Shown here: piece after piece, positions 8,698 through 17,254 of the stretch
Layout: each line of letters starts with the position of its first letter
Position numbering within the stretch: position 1 is the first letter of the stretch
The notes under the pieces: generated by a model
The model's database searches: none
Told to the model about the DNA's origin: nothing
What the model saw: the letters and a program-made list of their open reading frames with translations, nothing else
From: JAMHWF01 sp048500255
GTDB taxonomy: Bacteria > Pseudomonadota > Gammaproteobacteria > Burkholderiales > Burkholderiaceae_C
Direction: 5' to 3'
Length of the DNA: 64,000 bases
Assembly: GCA_048500255.1 (NCBI GenBank)
Contig: JASNYH010000003.1
Span: 248,001-312,000, forward strand
Program-made: the position numbers and the translations under genes

Positions 8698-10764
8698 TCA
8701 GGTCGGAGGCGGGGCGTCGGCGGGCGGCACGGCGTCGTTGGCCGCGGGCGCATCGTCCGTCAGATCGATGGCCAGGGTCAACGGGCCGGCGATCTCGGGC
8801 TCGTTCGCGTCTTCGGGTTCCTCGTCGGCGGCGGCCGGCTCGGCCGGCGCGTCGCGGCGCGCGACGACGCTCGCGTGCACGTCGAGCGTCAGCAGGTCGG
8901 TCGACGCGACGCGCACGACGACGCGCGTGCCGCGCGCCAGGCCCTCCGCGCCGGCGGCCGGGAAGACGAGCGGCAACTCGTCGCAGCGCACCAGGCCGTT
9001 GACCATCACGGTGGCGGGCAGCTCGCGCAGGCCCTGCTGCGCGACGCAGCGCAACGTCCAGTAGCGCTCGATCGCCGACTGGAAGGCGCCATAGGCCGTG
9101 TAGGCGGCGTCGAACGCCGAGATGACGGCGAACAGCGCCGCATCCCTGGGCTTGAACGGCGCGGCGAGCGCCGCCGTGCGGCCGTGGCGCGCGCAGGCGA
9201 CGATCTGCCGCTGGTTGACGAGGTCGACGTAGCGGCGCAGCGGTGAGGTCGCCCAGCTGTACTGCGCGACGCCCATGCCGGCGTGCGGCGCCGGCTTCGT
9301 GCCCATGCGCACCTTGACGCCGGGCGCCAGCGCCGGCTGGCTGCGATAGATCGCCGGCACGCCGAGCTCGGCCAGCCAGCCGCCCCAGGTGCTGTTGGCG
9401 AGGATCATTGCTTCCGAGACGATCAGGTCGAGCGGCGCGCCGCGCTGGCGCGTCGTGATCGACACCGTCTCGTCGCCCTGCGGCTCGGCGTCGCCGGTGC
9501 CTTCGAGGCGGAAGCTGTAGTCGGGCCGCGTGAAGGTCTCCGGCTTGCCGCGCACCACTTCGCGCGCCGCCTTCAGGTGGCGGGCCAGCCGCCACGCGAA
9601 CGCCAGCTCGGCCGGGAACGGATAGGCGGCGGGCGCCTCGCCGGCCAGCGAGGCCTCGGTGATCACGCTGTCGAGGCGGTCGTGGCGCAGGTTGACGACG
9701 ATGGGCACGCGCTCGAGGCGCGTCTCGTGGCCGCGCAACTCGAGCGTGGCTTCGTCGAACGTGACGTAGAGCGACACCGCGGGGCAGTCGCGCCCGGCCT
9801 CGAGGGTGTAGGCCTGGACCACGTCGTCGGGCAGCATCGTCAGCTTCCAGCCCGGCATGTAGACCGTCGACAGGCGCTCGCGCGCGATGCGGTCGAGTTC
9901 GCTGTCGGGCGCGATTGCGAGCGCCGGCGCGGCGATGTGGATGCCCAGCACGACGTTGCCCGTGCCCAGCCCGCGCACCGACAGCGCGTCGTCGATCTCG
10001 GTGGTGGCCGAGTCGTCGATCGAGAACGCCTCGACCTCGGCGCGCGGCAGGTCGTCGCGCAGCACCGGCACCGCCGTGGGCGGGAACGCAGTGCCCCTGG
10101 GGAACTGCTCGAACAGGAAGCGCCGCCAGTGGAACTGGTACGGGCTTTCGATCGCGCCGGCGCCGGCCAGCAGCTCGAGCGGTGCGCGCTGCGAGCGCCT
10201 GGCCGCCTCGACGACGGCCTTGTATTCGGGCGCGTTCTTGTCGGGCTTGAACAGGATGCGGTAGATCTGCTCGCGCACCGGCGGCGGGCAGCGGCCGGCG
10301 ACGAGCTCGGAGGCCCATGCGTCGATCTGCAGCGCCTGCTGGCGCTTGCGCTCGATGCCGGCGAGCGCCGACTTCACCGTCTCCTCCGAGGCTTTGCGAA
10401 ACAGGCCCTTGCCGAGGCGGCGAAAGTAGTGCGGCGCCTCGAACAGGCGAAACAGCGCCGCCGCCTGCTGCTCGGCGCCGGCCGCGGCGCTGAAGTAGTC
10501 GCGCGCCAGGTCGGCGAAGCCGAACTCGCTGTCGGGCGCGAACTGCCAGGCGAGATCGAGGTCGATCTGCTCGGCCAGCGTGCGCGCCGACGCGATCAGC
10601 TCGGCCGGCTGCGGCTGCTCGAAGCGCAGCAGCACGTTGGCGGACTTGACCTTGACGCGCCGGCCCGAGTCGAGCTCGATCTGCAGCGAGCTCGGCGCCT
10701 CCGACATCACGCGGCCCGCGTGGAACTTGCCGGCTTCGTCGAACAATGCATACATGGGCGTCAT
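8698..10764 (-). CDS. rnb: RNase II/R-family exoribonuclease (VacB-like)
   Basis: 688 aa. It is expected to degrade RNA 3' to 5' in the cytoplasm. The RNB catalytic core is visible: FSIDDSATTEIDDALSV (about residue 245) carries the Asp cluster that binds Mg2+, and SWATSPLRRYVDL near residue 525 is the conserved Arg region. An S1-like domain follows, and the last 50 residues are acidic and Pro-rich. The N-terminal domain is not the usual cold-shock pair, as in the betaproteobacterial RNase-II-like branch. A second Met three codons in is a possible start. Confidence 0.88.
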   Translation of the reverse strand: MTPMYALFDEAGKFHAGRVMSEAPSSLQIELDSGRRVKVKSANVLLRFEQPQPAELIASARTLAEQIDLDLAWQFAPDSEFGFADLARDYFSAAAGAEQQAAALFRLFEAPHYFRRLGKGLFRKASEETVKSALAGIERKRQQALQIDAWASELVAGRCPPPVREQIYRILFKPDKNAPEYKAVVEAARRSQRAPLELLAGAGAIESPYQFHWRRFLFEQFPRGTAFPPTAVPVLRDDLPRAEVEAFSIDDSATTEIDDALSVRGLGTGNVVLGIHIAAPALAIAPDSELDRIARERLSTVYMPGWKLTMLPDDVVQAYTLEAGRDCPAVSLYVTFDEATLELRGHETRLERVPIVVNLRHDRLDSVITEASLAGEAPAAYPFPAELAFAWRLARHLKAAREVVRGKPETFTRPDYSFRLEGTGDAEPQGDETVSITTRQRGAPLDLIVSEAMILANSTWGGWLAELGVPAIYRSQPALAPGVKVRMGTKPAPHAGMGVAQYSWATSPLRRYVDLVNQRQIVACARHGRTAALAAPFKPRDAALFAVISAFDAAYTAYGAFQSAIERYWTLRCVAQQGLRELPATVMVNGLVRCDELPLVFPAAGAEGLARGTRVVVRVASTDLLTLDVHASVVARRDAPAEPAAADEEPEDANEPEIAGPLTLAIDLTDDAPAANDAVPPADAPPPT

Positions 10765-10776
10765 TGTCGCCGCAGC

Positions 10777-11355
10777 TCAGACGAGGCCGAGGAAGCGCAC
10801 GACGTCGGGCAGGTGCGCCGTCTCGTAGTCCGACAGCGCATGGTCGCCGCCTTCGAGCAGCTTGATGCGGCAGCCGGCGTAGCGCGCCGCCATCTCGCGC
10901 CAGTCGAGCACTTCGTCGCCCTTGGCAAGGATTGCGAAGTAGCGCTCGGGCCGCGTGATCGCCGGCACGCGCAGCGCGCGCAGCTCGTCGACGTACTCGG
11001 TGCGGAATTCGAACGGCTCGTTGCCGTGCCACGTCGTCGTGGCGCCCAGGTGCTGCGCCAGGTCGCGCGCCGGATCGACCGCCGGATTGAGCAGCACGGC
11101 CTGGCAGCCGTGGCGCTCTGCAACCGCTGTCGCGTAGTAGCCGCCGAGCGAGCTGCCGACGACGGCCAGCGCGTCGCCGGACGCCTCGGCGATCGCGGCG
11201 TCGATCGCCGCCATCGCCTCGCGCGGCGACGCCGGCAGCTGCGGGCATCGCCAATGCACGTCGGGACGGTGCGCGGCGAGCCAGCGCGCCGTCTGGCGGG
11301 CCTTGTTCGACTGCGGCGACGAGCGAAAGCCGTGCAGGTACAGCAGCCGCGTCAA
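10777..11355 (-). CDS. yqiA: YqiA-type alpha/beta hydrolase (esterase)
   Basis: 192 aa. It starts with TTG, which overlaps the mpl stop as TTGA and is preceded by GGAGG six bases upstream; no better start exists. The family signatures LLYLHGFRSSP (oxyanion region), VVGSSLGGYYAT (nucleophile Ser) and EGGDHALSD (catalytic His) give a Ser-His-Asp triad. YqiA proteins hydrolyse short acyl esters in vitro and their physiological substrate is unknown. It is translationally coupled to mpl. Confidence 0.88.
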   Translation of the reverse strand: MTRLLYLHGFRSSPQSNKARQTARWLAAHRPDVHWRCPQLPASPREAMAAIDAAIAEASGDALAVVGSSLGGYYATAVAERHGCQAVLLNPAVDPARDLAQHLGATTTWHGNEPFEFRTEYVDELRALRVPAITRPERYFAILAKGDEVLDWREMAARYAGCRIKLLEGGDHALSDYETAHLPDVVRFLGLV

Positions 11356-12722
11356 GCGCGACCTCCGCGCGCAGCGGCGAGTGCGTCGAGCAGCTTGGCG
11401 TGCACGCCGCCGAAGCCGCCGTTGCTCATGCAAAGCACGTGATCGCCGGGCCGCGCTGCGGCGACCACGCGCCGCACCAGCTCGTCGATCGTGTCGGCCA
11501 CGGCGGCTTGCGTGCCCAGCGGCGCGAGCGCTTCGGCGGCGTCCCAGCCGAGGCCGCCGGCGTGGCAGAACGCGAGGTCTGCCTCTTCGAGCGACCACGG
11601 CAGCAGCGCCTTCATGCTGCCGAGCTTCATCGTGTTGGAGCGCGGCTCGAACACGGCCAGGATGCGCGCCGCGCCGACCTTGCGCCGCAGCCCGTTGACG
11701 GTGGTGCGAATCGCGCTCGGATGGTGGGCGAAGTCGTCGTAGACCGTGACGCCGCCGGCCTCGCCGCGCAGCTCGAGGCGGCGGCGCACGTTCTCGAAAC
11801 GCGCCAGCGCGGCGGCCGCCGCCTCGGGTGCGACGCCGACGTGCTCGGCCGCCGCGACGGCCGCCAGCGCGTTGAGCTGGTTGTGCTCGCCCAACAGCGG
11901 CCATTCGACGCGCGCGATTCTCAGGCTGCCGCGCAGCACGTCGAAGGCGTGCGGCTCGCCGCGCGCGCGCAGCGCGCCGGGCTCCTCGCGGCGCGCGCCG
12001 AAGCGCACGACTTCGCTCCAGCATCCGCGCTCGAGCACGCGCTGCAGGCTGTCGTCGCGCGCGTTGACGACGAGCCGGCCGTGCGCCGGCACGGTGCGCA
12101 CGAGGTGGTGGAACTGGCGCTCGATCGCCGCCAGGTCGTCGAAGATGTCGGCGTGGTCGTACTCGAGGTTGTTGAGGATCGCGGTGCGCGGCCGGTAGTG
12201 CACGAACTTGCTGCGCTTGTCGAAGAAGGCGGTGTCGTACTCGTCGGCCTCGATGACGAAGGCGCGGCCGCCACCGAGCCGCGCCGAGACGCCGAAGTTC
12301 ATCGGCACGCCGCCGACCAGGAAGCCCGGCGCCTGGCCGGCGTGCTCGAGGATCCACGCCAGCATCGACGTCGTCGTCGTCTTGCCGTGCGTGCCGGCGA
12401 CGGCCAGCACGTGGCGGCCCCGCAGCACGTGCTCGGCGAGCCACTGCGGGCCGCTGGTGTAGGGTGCGCCGGCGTCGAGGATGGCCTCGATCAGCGGGTT
12501 GCCGCGCGTGACGACGTTGCCGACGACGTACAGGTCGGGCGCGAGCGCGAGCTGGTCGGCGCTCCAGCCCTCGATCAGCTCGATGTCGAGCGCGCGCAGC
12601 TGCTCGCTCATCGGCGGATAGACGTTGGCGTCGCAGCCCGTCACGCGGTGGCCGGCTTCGCGCGCCAGCGCGGCGAGCCCCCCCATGAACGTTCCGCAAA
12701 TGCCGAGAATGTGGATGTGCAT
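11352..12722 (-). CDS. mpl: UDP-N-acetylmuramate:L-Ala-gamma-D-Glu-meso-Dpm ligase
   Basis: 456 aa. It joins recycled murein tripeptide to UDP-MurNAc in the cytoplasm. The Mur ligase P-loop AVAGTHGKTTTTSML, the EADEYDTAFFDKRSKF metal/substrate region (Mpl type) and DDFAHHPSAI are all present, and the start MHIHILGICGTFMGG is typical. A -10 box (TAGAAT) ends only 6 bases before ATG. It heads a minus-strand series toward yqiA, the RNase, the TonB-like gene, aroE and mtgA. Confidence 0.97.
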   Translation of the reverse strand: MHIHILGICGTFMGGLAALAREAGHRVTGCDANVYPPMSEQLRALDIELIEGWSADQLALAPDLYVVGNVVTRGNPLIEAILDAGAPYTSGPQWLAEHVLRGRHVLAVAGTHGKTTTTSMLAWILEHAGQAPGFLVGGVPMNFGVSARLGGGRAFVIEADEYDTAFFDKRSKFVHYRPRTAILNNLEYDHADIFDDLAAIERQFHHLVRTVPAHGRLVVNARDDSLQRVLERGCWSEVVRFGARREEPGALRARGEPHAFDVLRGSLRIARVEWPLLGEHNQLNALAAVAAAEHVGVAPEAAAAALARFENVRRRLELRGEAGGVTVYDDFAHHPSAIRTTVNGLRRKVGAARILAVFEPRSNTMKLGSMKALLPWSLEEADLAFCHAGGLGWDAAEALAPLGTQAAVADTIDELVRRVVAAARPGDHVLCMSNGGFGGVHAKLLDALAAARGGRA

Positions 12723-12728
12723 CGCGGG

Positions 12729-12734
12729 ATTCTA
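12729..12734 (-). promoter_or_regulatory. -10 box 6 bases before mpl ATG
   Basis: Minus-strand TAGAAT, then CCCGCG, then ATG at 12722, the same layout as at 6206-6211. No Shine-Dalgarno sequence fits in the gap, so the mRNA may be leaderless. No convincing -35 is visible. Confidence 0.5.
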
Positions 12735-12788
12735 GATATCGCCACTGCGGCGCCGTCGACGCCGATCGATCCGTAGAGGCAACAAAGC

Positions 12789-13223
12789 GTGAGCATTCCG
12801 ACCCTGCTGCCGGCGCTGGCGTCGCACCCGTGGGCGTATCCGGCGCTCGAAGTCGTCCACCTGCTGGGCATCGGCCTGCTGCTGGGCAACCTGACGCTGT
12901 TCGAGCTGCGCGTGTGGGGGCTGGGCGTCGCGCTGCCGCCGGCGGCGCTGGCACGCATGACGCTGCGCGTCGCGCTCGCGGGCTTCGCGCTGGCGGCGAT
13001 TTCGGGGCTGCTGATGTTCGCCAGCCAGAGCGCCGAGCTGGCGGGCAATCGCATCTTCCTCGTCAAGATGGCGCTGCTGGCCGTCGCTGGAACGAACGCC
13101 GCGCTGTTCCATGCACGACACGGCCTGATGCGGCTCGATCGCGTGGCGCGCGCGCAGACCGCGCTGTCGTTGGGGCTATGGATCGCCGTCGTAGGCTGCG
13201 GGCGCTGGATCGCCTACGCCTGA
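12789..13223 (+). CDS. Four-helix membrane protein, DUF6644-like
   Basis: 144 aa, GTG start preceded by an AGAGG-type site. The hydrophobicity suggests about four membrane helices. The opening SHPWAYPALEVVHLLGIGLLLG (about residues 12-34) is typical of a small membrane family, DUF6644-like, in which a conserved His lies in the first helix. No function is known to me. It is followed 19 bases later by the DUF6152-like gene, with which it is probably cotranscribed, and is divergent from mpl. Confidence 0.7.
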   Translation: MSIPTLLPALASHPWAYPALEVVHLLGIGLLLGNLTLFELRVWGLGVALPPAALARMTLRVALAGFALAAISGLLMFASQSAELAGNRIFLVKMALLAVAGTNAALFHARHGLMRLDRVARAQTALSLGLWIAVVGCGRWIAYA

Positions 13224-13242
13224 ACCGACCGAGGAGCGCCCG

Positions 13243-13719
13243 ATGAGGATGAACCGCCGCACCGTTTCGATCGCCGGCCTGGCGATCGTCGTCGCGCCCT
13301 GGGCGCGGGCCCACCACGGCTGGAGCAGCTTCGACCAGAACCGGCCGATCTACCTGGAGGGCCGCGTCGCCAAGGCGGCTTGGCGCAATCCGCACGCCGA
13401 GCTCGTGCTCGACGTCGCGCCCGGCCTGCAGGTGCCACCCGCGCTGGCGCGGCGTGCCGTGCCGGCGCAATCGGCCTCGGTCGACGGCGCAGGCGTGCTC
13501 GCGCGCGCCACCGTGCCCACGCGCAAGGACCGCCAGTGGACGATCGAGCTGGCGCCGCTGACCCGCATGCAGGCCTGGAAGGTCGACGAGATCAAGGCCG
13601 GCGACAGCATCGGCGTGGTCGGCTACACCTTTGCCGGCGAGAAGGGCGATGCCGTGCTGCGCGTCGAGTACCTGCTCGTCGGCGACAAGACCTACGGCCT
13701 GCGCTCGTCGCCGGCCTGA
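13243..13719 (+). CDS. Exported DUF6152-family protein
   Basis: 158 aa. It has a twin-Arg-like or Sec signal at the N-terminus (RMNRRTVSIAGLAIVVAPWARA), cleaved near AHHG. The mature start AHHGWSSFDQNRPIYLEG and the later WRNPHAELVLD are hallmarks of the DUF6152 family, whose conserved His residues could bind metal (inference). A GAGGAG-type ribosome site precedes ATG. It ends 16 bases from the convergent hemL stop, with no clear terminator between. Confidence 0.75.
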   Translation: MRMNRRTVSIAGLAIVVAPWARAHHGWSSFDQNRPIYLEGRVAKAAWRNPHAELVLDVAPGLQVPPALARRAVPAQSASVDGAGVLARATVPTRKDRQWTIELAPLTRMQAWKVDEIKAGDSIGVVGYTFAGEKGDAVLRVEYLLVGDKTYGLRSSPA

Positions 13720-13735
13720 CGCGCGCCGCGCCGGA

Positions 13736-15028
13736 TCAGCGCGCCACGAGCGCCTCGCGCGCCGCGGCGACGGTGGCGTCGATGTCGGCCGTCGTGTGCG
13801 CGGCGCTGACGAAGGCCGCCTCGTAGACGGCCGGCGCGAGGTGCACGCCACGCTCGAGCATGGCGTGGAAGAATGCGTTGAAGCGCTCGCGGTCGGTCGC
13901 CATCACACCTTGGTAGTGCGTCGGCAGCCGGTCGGCGAAGAAGAAGCCGAACATGCCGCCCTCGCTGTCCGCGACCAGCGGCACGCCGGCGTCGCGGCCT
14001 GCGGCGACGAGGCCGTCGCACAGGCTCCGTGTCGTGCGCGCGAGTTCGTCGTGGAAGCCGGGGCGCTGGATCTCGCGCAGCGTCGCCAGGCCGCAGGCCG
14101 TCGCCACCGGGTTGCCCGACAGCGTGCCTGCCTGGTACACGGGCCCGAGCGGCGCGAGCTGGCCCATGATGTCGCGCGACGCGCCGAACGCCGCCAGCGG
14201 CATGCCGCCGCCGATCACCTTGCCGAACACGCTGATGTCGGGCGCGAAGCCGGCAATCGCCTGCGCATAGAGGCTCTGCGCACCGCCGAGCGCGACGCGA
14301 AAGCCCGTCATCACCTCGTCCATCACGAGCAGCGCGCCGTGCTCGCTGCACAGATCGCGCAGCCGCCGCATGAAGGGCACGGCGGCGCGCACGAAGTTCA
14401 TGTTGCCGGCGATCGGCTCGATGATCACGCAGGCCAGCGCCGACCCGTGCGTCTCGAAGGCGCGCTCGAGCTGCTCGATGTTGTTGTACTCGAGCACGAG
14501 GGTGTGCTGCGCGACCTCGGCAGGCACGCCGGCGCTCGTCGGATGGCCGAAGGTCGCCAGCCCCGAGCCCGCCTTGACGAGCAGCGCGTCGGCATGGCCG
14601 TGGTAGCAGCCCTCGAACTTGATCATCAGCGAGCGCCCGGTGACGCCGCGCGCGAGGCGGATCGCACTCATCGCGGCCTCGGTGCCCGAGCTGACGAGGC
14701 GGATCTGCTGCATCGACGGCACGAGGCGCAGGATCTCCTCGGCCAGCTCGATCTCGCGCTCGGTCGGCGCGCCGAACGACAGGCCATCGGCGGCGGCGCG
14801 CTGCACGGCCTCGAGCACGCGAGGATGGCCATGGCCGAGGATCATCGGGCCCCACGAGCCGAGGTAATCGACGTAGCGTCGCCCCTCGGTGTCCCACAGC
14901 CAGGCCCCTTCGGCGCGGGCGATGAAGCGCGGCGTGCCGCCGACGGCGCGGAAGGCGCGCACCGGCGAATTGACGCCGCCCGGGATGCTGCGCTGGGCGC
15001 GCTCGAACAGCTGGGCGTTGGTCGACAT
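13736..15028 (-). CDS. hemL: Glutamate-1-semialdehyde 2,1-aminomutase
   Basis: 430 aa, normal length. This PLP enzyme converts glutamate-1-semialdehyde to 5-aminolevulinate in the C5 heme pathway. Visible: N-terminal AQRSIPGGVNSPVRAF, VSSGTEAAMSAIRLAR, FEGCYHGHAD, the DEVMTGFR cofactor Asp, and SVFGKVIGGGMP with PLP Lys270. It is 23 bases downstream of thiD on the same strand. Heme supply is relevant to the heme A pathway encoded at 52538-54651. Confidence 0.98.
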   Translation of the reverse strand: MSTNAQLFERAQRSIPGGVNSPVRAFRAVGGTPRFIARAEGAWLWDTEGRRYVDYLGSWGPMILGHGHPRVLEAVQRAAADGLSFGAPTEREIELAEEILRLVPSMQQIRLVSSGTEAAMSAIRLARGVTGRSLMIKFEGCYHGHADALLVKAGSGLATFGHPTSAGVPAEVAQHTLVLEYNNIEQLERAFETHGSALACVIIEPIAGNMNFVRAAVPFMRRLRDLCSEHGALLVMDEVMTGFRVALGGAQSLYAQAIAGFAPDISVFGKVIGGGMPLAAFGASRDIMGQLAPLGPVYQAGTLSGNPVATACGLATLREIQRPGFHDELARTTRSLCDGLVAAGRDAGVPLVADSEGGMFGFFFADRLPTHYQGVMATDRERFNAFFHAMLERGVHLAPAVYEAAFVSAAHTTADIDATVAAAREALVAR

Positions 15029-15051
15029 CGGCGTGAGGACTGCGAAGAAGG

Positions 15052-15987
15052 TCAGTGGACGCGGCGCGGCTCGCGCGTCGGCGCCTCGGGCTCGGGGCCG
15101 CTGTCGTCGTCGCCTTCGTCGGCCTCCTCGTCGGCCGGCGGCAACGCCCAGAAGAAGCGGTCGGGCAGCACGTTGCCCATGCCGGGCCGGAAGCCGGCGT
15201 CGAGCGCCTGGTCGAGGAAGGTCAGCGCCTCGCCGACCGCGGCCTGCAGCTCGGCGCCCGATGCGAGCAGCGCTGCCAGCGCCGCCGACAAGGTATCGCC
15301 GGCGCCGACGAAGGCGGCCTCGAAGCGCTCGAATTTCTCGCCGGTGAGCGCGCCCTGCGCCGAAGCGAGCACGTTGTCGACGTACTGGTCGGGCAGCGCG
15401 ACGCCGGTGACGAGCACGTAGCGCGCGCCGTGCTCGGCCGCTGCCACGGCCAGCTCGCGCGGCGACGCGGGACGGTCCGCCTCCCAGTCGGGCAGCAGGA
15501 AATCGGTCAGCGTCTGGTGGCTGCCGACGAGCACCTCGGTCTGCGGCAGCACCAGCTCGCGAAAGGCGTCGAGGTAGGCCTGCAGTTCGTCGTCCTCGAT
15601 CCACGCCAGGTTGGGCATGTAGGCGACGAGCGGCACGTCGGGATAGTCGGACAGCACCTCGGCGACGGCGCCGACGGTTTCCGTCGAGCCGAGGAAGCCG
15701 ACCTTCCACGCCGTGATCGTCACGTCCTCGAGGATGCTGCGCGCCTGCTCGATGACGGTATCGGGCTCGAGCGGCGTGTGGCTGAAGACCTCGGCCGTGT
15801 CGCGCAGCACGACAGCCGAGACGACGGGCAGCGCATGCGCGCCCATCGCCGCGATCGTGGCGACGTCGCCGGCCAGCCCGCCGGCGCCGCTCGGGTCGCT
15901 GGCGTTGAAGCTCATCACGCACGCCGGCGAAGTGGCTTGGTCCGAGGCGTCGTCGGCGGTGTCGGCGGGGCGGGAATCGGCGGTCAT
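15052..15987 (-). CDS. thiD: Hydroxymethylpyrimidine (phosphate) kinase
   Basis: 311 aa from the ATG chosen; a TTG 12 codons earlier is possible. It phosphorylates the thiamine pyrimidine moiety. The family features ACVMSFNASDPSGAGGLAGD (substrate pocket near residue 22), VGFLGS, and the C-terminal GAGDTLSAALAALLA anion hole are present. The last about 30 residues are strongly acidic and extend beyond typical ThiD. It lies divergent from rubredoxin and upstream of hemL, a common Burkholderiales order. Confidence 0.9.
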   Translation of the reverse strand: MTADSRPADTADDASDQATSPACVMSFNASDPSGAGGLAGDVATIAAMGAHALPVVSAVVLRDTAEVFSHTPLEPDTVIEQARSILEDVTITAWKVGFLGSTETVGAVAEVLSDYPDVPLVAYMPNLAWIEDDELQAYLDAFRELVLPQTEVLVGSHQTLTDFLLPDWEADRPASPRELAVAAAEHGARYVLVTGVALPDQYVDNVLASAQGALTGEKFERFEAAFVGAGDTLSAALAALLASGAELQAAVGEALTFLDQALDAGFRPGMGNVLPDRFFWALPPADEEADEGDDDSGPEPEAPTREPRRVH

Positions 15988-16080
15988 CGAAGGTCGTCCG
16001 AGGGCTGCAGCGGGGCCGTGCAAGATCGGGCCCGACCTCTAGGGAAATGTGAGGAATGTTGCGTATGTACCGACGAAATC

Positions 16081-16111
16081 TTGTCTTTTCGCCAGTTCCG
16101 ATCGCTACAAT
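16081..16111 (+). promoter_or_regulatory. Promoter of rubredoxin/pil chemosensory genes
   Basis: TTGTCT at 16081-16086 and TACAAT at 16106-16111, with a 19-base spacer that is slightly long. It lies in the 157-base divergent region between thiD and rubredoxin, 33 bases before the rubredoxin start. The -10 is good; the -35 assignment is less sure. Confidence 0.5.
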
Positions 16112-16144
16112 TCGGCTCCATTGTAGTGAACCTACTAGAAGAGC

Positions 16145-16318
16145 GTGAGCGAATCCCGGACCTGGATGTGCCTCATCTGCGGCTGGATCTACGACGAGGC
16201 GACCGGGGACGTAGAGCACGGGATCGCTCCCGGAACGGCGTGGGAGGATGTCCCGATGAACTGGACCTGTCCCGAGTGCGGCGCGCGCAAAGAGGACTTC
16301 GAGATGGTCCAGATCTGA
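16145..16318 (+). CDS. rubA: Rubredoxin
   Basis: 57 aa, GTG start (VSESRTWMCLICGWIYDE) with AGAAGAG upstream. Two knuckles, CLIC and CPEC, supply the four Cys that hold one iron; the WIYDE and GTAWEDVPMNWTCPECGA segments are diagnostic. It is a small cytoplasmic one-electron carrier with unknown partner. It lies 42 bases before pilG, a linkage common in beta- and gammaproteobacteria. A Met at residue 8 is too late to be the start because it would sit right before the first knuckle. Confidence 0.95.
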   Translation: MSESRTWMCLICGWIYDEATGDVEHGIAPGTAWEDVPMNWTCPECGARKEDFEMVQI

Positions 16319-16360
16319 GCGGCTGCCCGACCTGCGCGACGTCGTCGAGGAGATAACCTG

Positions 16361-16762
16361 GTGAACAACGAAGCGCCGGTCGATCGTCCGGCCAGCACCA
16401 AGGTGCTGGTTATCGACGACAGCAACACGATCCGCCGCAGCGCGGAGATCTTCCTCAAGCAGGGCGGCTACGAAGTGCTGCTCGCCGAAGACGGCTTCGA
16501 TGCGCTGTCGAAGGTCAGCGACCACGACCCGCACCTGATCTTCTGCGACATCCTGATGCCGCGCCTCGACGGCTACCAGACCTGCGCCATCATCAAGCGC
16601 AACGCCCGCTTCGCGCGCGTGCCGGTGATCATGCTGTCGTCGAAGGACGGGCTGTTCGACAAGGCGCGCGGAAGAATGGTCGGCTCCGAGGACTATCTCA
16701 CCAAACCCTTCACCAAGGACCAGTTGCTGGACGCTGTGGAGCGGTATTGCAGGGCAGACTGA
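16361..16762 (+). CDS. pilG: Twitching motility response regulator PilG
   Basis: 133 aa, GTG start with GAGGAG at good spacing. It is a single CheY-like receiver with acidic pocket DD (VLVIDDSNTIRR), phospho-acceptor Asp63 (FCDILMPRLDG), Thr/Ser switch (MLSSKDG) and Lys (LTKPFTK). PilG is phosphorylated by the PilL/ChpA kinase and acts on pilus extension and, in Pseudomonas, on cAMP signalling. It is first of the pilG-pilH-pilI-pilJ-pilL set. Confidence 0.94.
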   Translation: MNNEAPVDRPASTKVLVIDDSNTIRRSAEIFLKQGGYEVLLAEDGFDALSKVSDHDPHLIFCDILMPRLDGYQTCAIIKRNARFARVPVIMLSSKDGLFDKARGRMVGSEDYLTKPFTKDQLLDAVERYCRAD

Positions 16763-16839
16763 CGCCCGCGGCGCGACCGGCATCGGCGCGGCGTCGCGCC
16801 TGCGGCGATGCGGGCAGCACACGAACGAGGATGTGAGCT

Positions 16840-17205
16840 ATGGCGATCAAGAAGATCTTGCTGGTGGACGATTCGAAGACGGAACTCCACTTCCTGTCCG
16901 AGCTGCTCGGCAAGCGCGGCTACAGCGTGCGCACGGCCGAGAACGGCGAGGACGCGATGCGTCGCCTGGGCGAAGACAAGCCCGACCTGATCCTGATGGA
17001 CGTCGTGATGCCGGGGCAGAACGGCTTCCAGCTGACGCGCGCGATCACGCGCGATCCGCGCTTCGCCGACGTGCCGGTCATCATGTGCACGAGCAAGAAC
17101 CAGGAGACGGACAAGGTGTGGGGCATGCGCCAGGGTGCGCGCGACTATGTCGTCAAGCCGGTCGACGCCGACGAGCTCGTCGCGAAGATCCGCGCGTTCG
17201 ATTGA
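16840..17205 (+). CDS. pilH: Twitching motility response regulator PilH
   Basis: 121 aa single receiver: LLVDDSKTELH, phospho-acceptor Asp54 (LMDVVMPGQNG), MCTSKNQETDK and the conserved Lys in VVKPVDADEL. The SKTELH and TSKNQETDK segments are typical of PilH rather than PilG. In the Chp pathway PilH is proposed to drain phosphate from the kinase or favour pilus retraction. It lies 77 bases after pilG, and the gap holds nothing recognisable. Confidence 0.93.
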   Translation: MAIKKILLVDDSKTELHFLSELLGKRGYSVRTAENGEDAMRRLGEDKPDLILMDVVMPGQNGFQLTRAITRDPRFADVPVIMCTSKNQETDKVWGMRQGARDYVVKPVDADELVAKIRAFD

Positions 17206-17254
17206 CGCGCAGTCGCAGCAGCGACCCTCGAGTCGGACCGAACCCTGACGACGC

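Noticed and set aside
6986..11254. Apparent 1422-residue protein ending in aroE
   Set aside because: Only the last 279 residues are aroE with a proper start; the rest runs out of frame through the TonB-like and RNase genes.
15988..16023. Earlier TTG start for thiD
   Set aside because: ATG at 15987 is a better start codon and the added 12 residues are not typical of the family.
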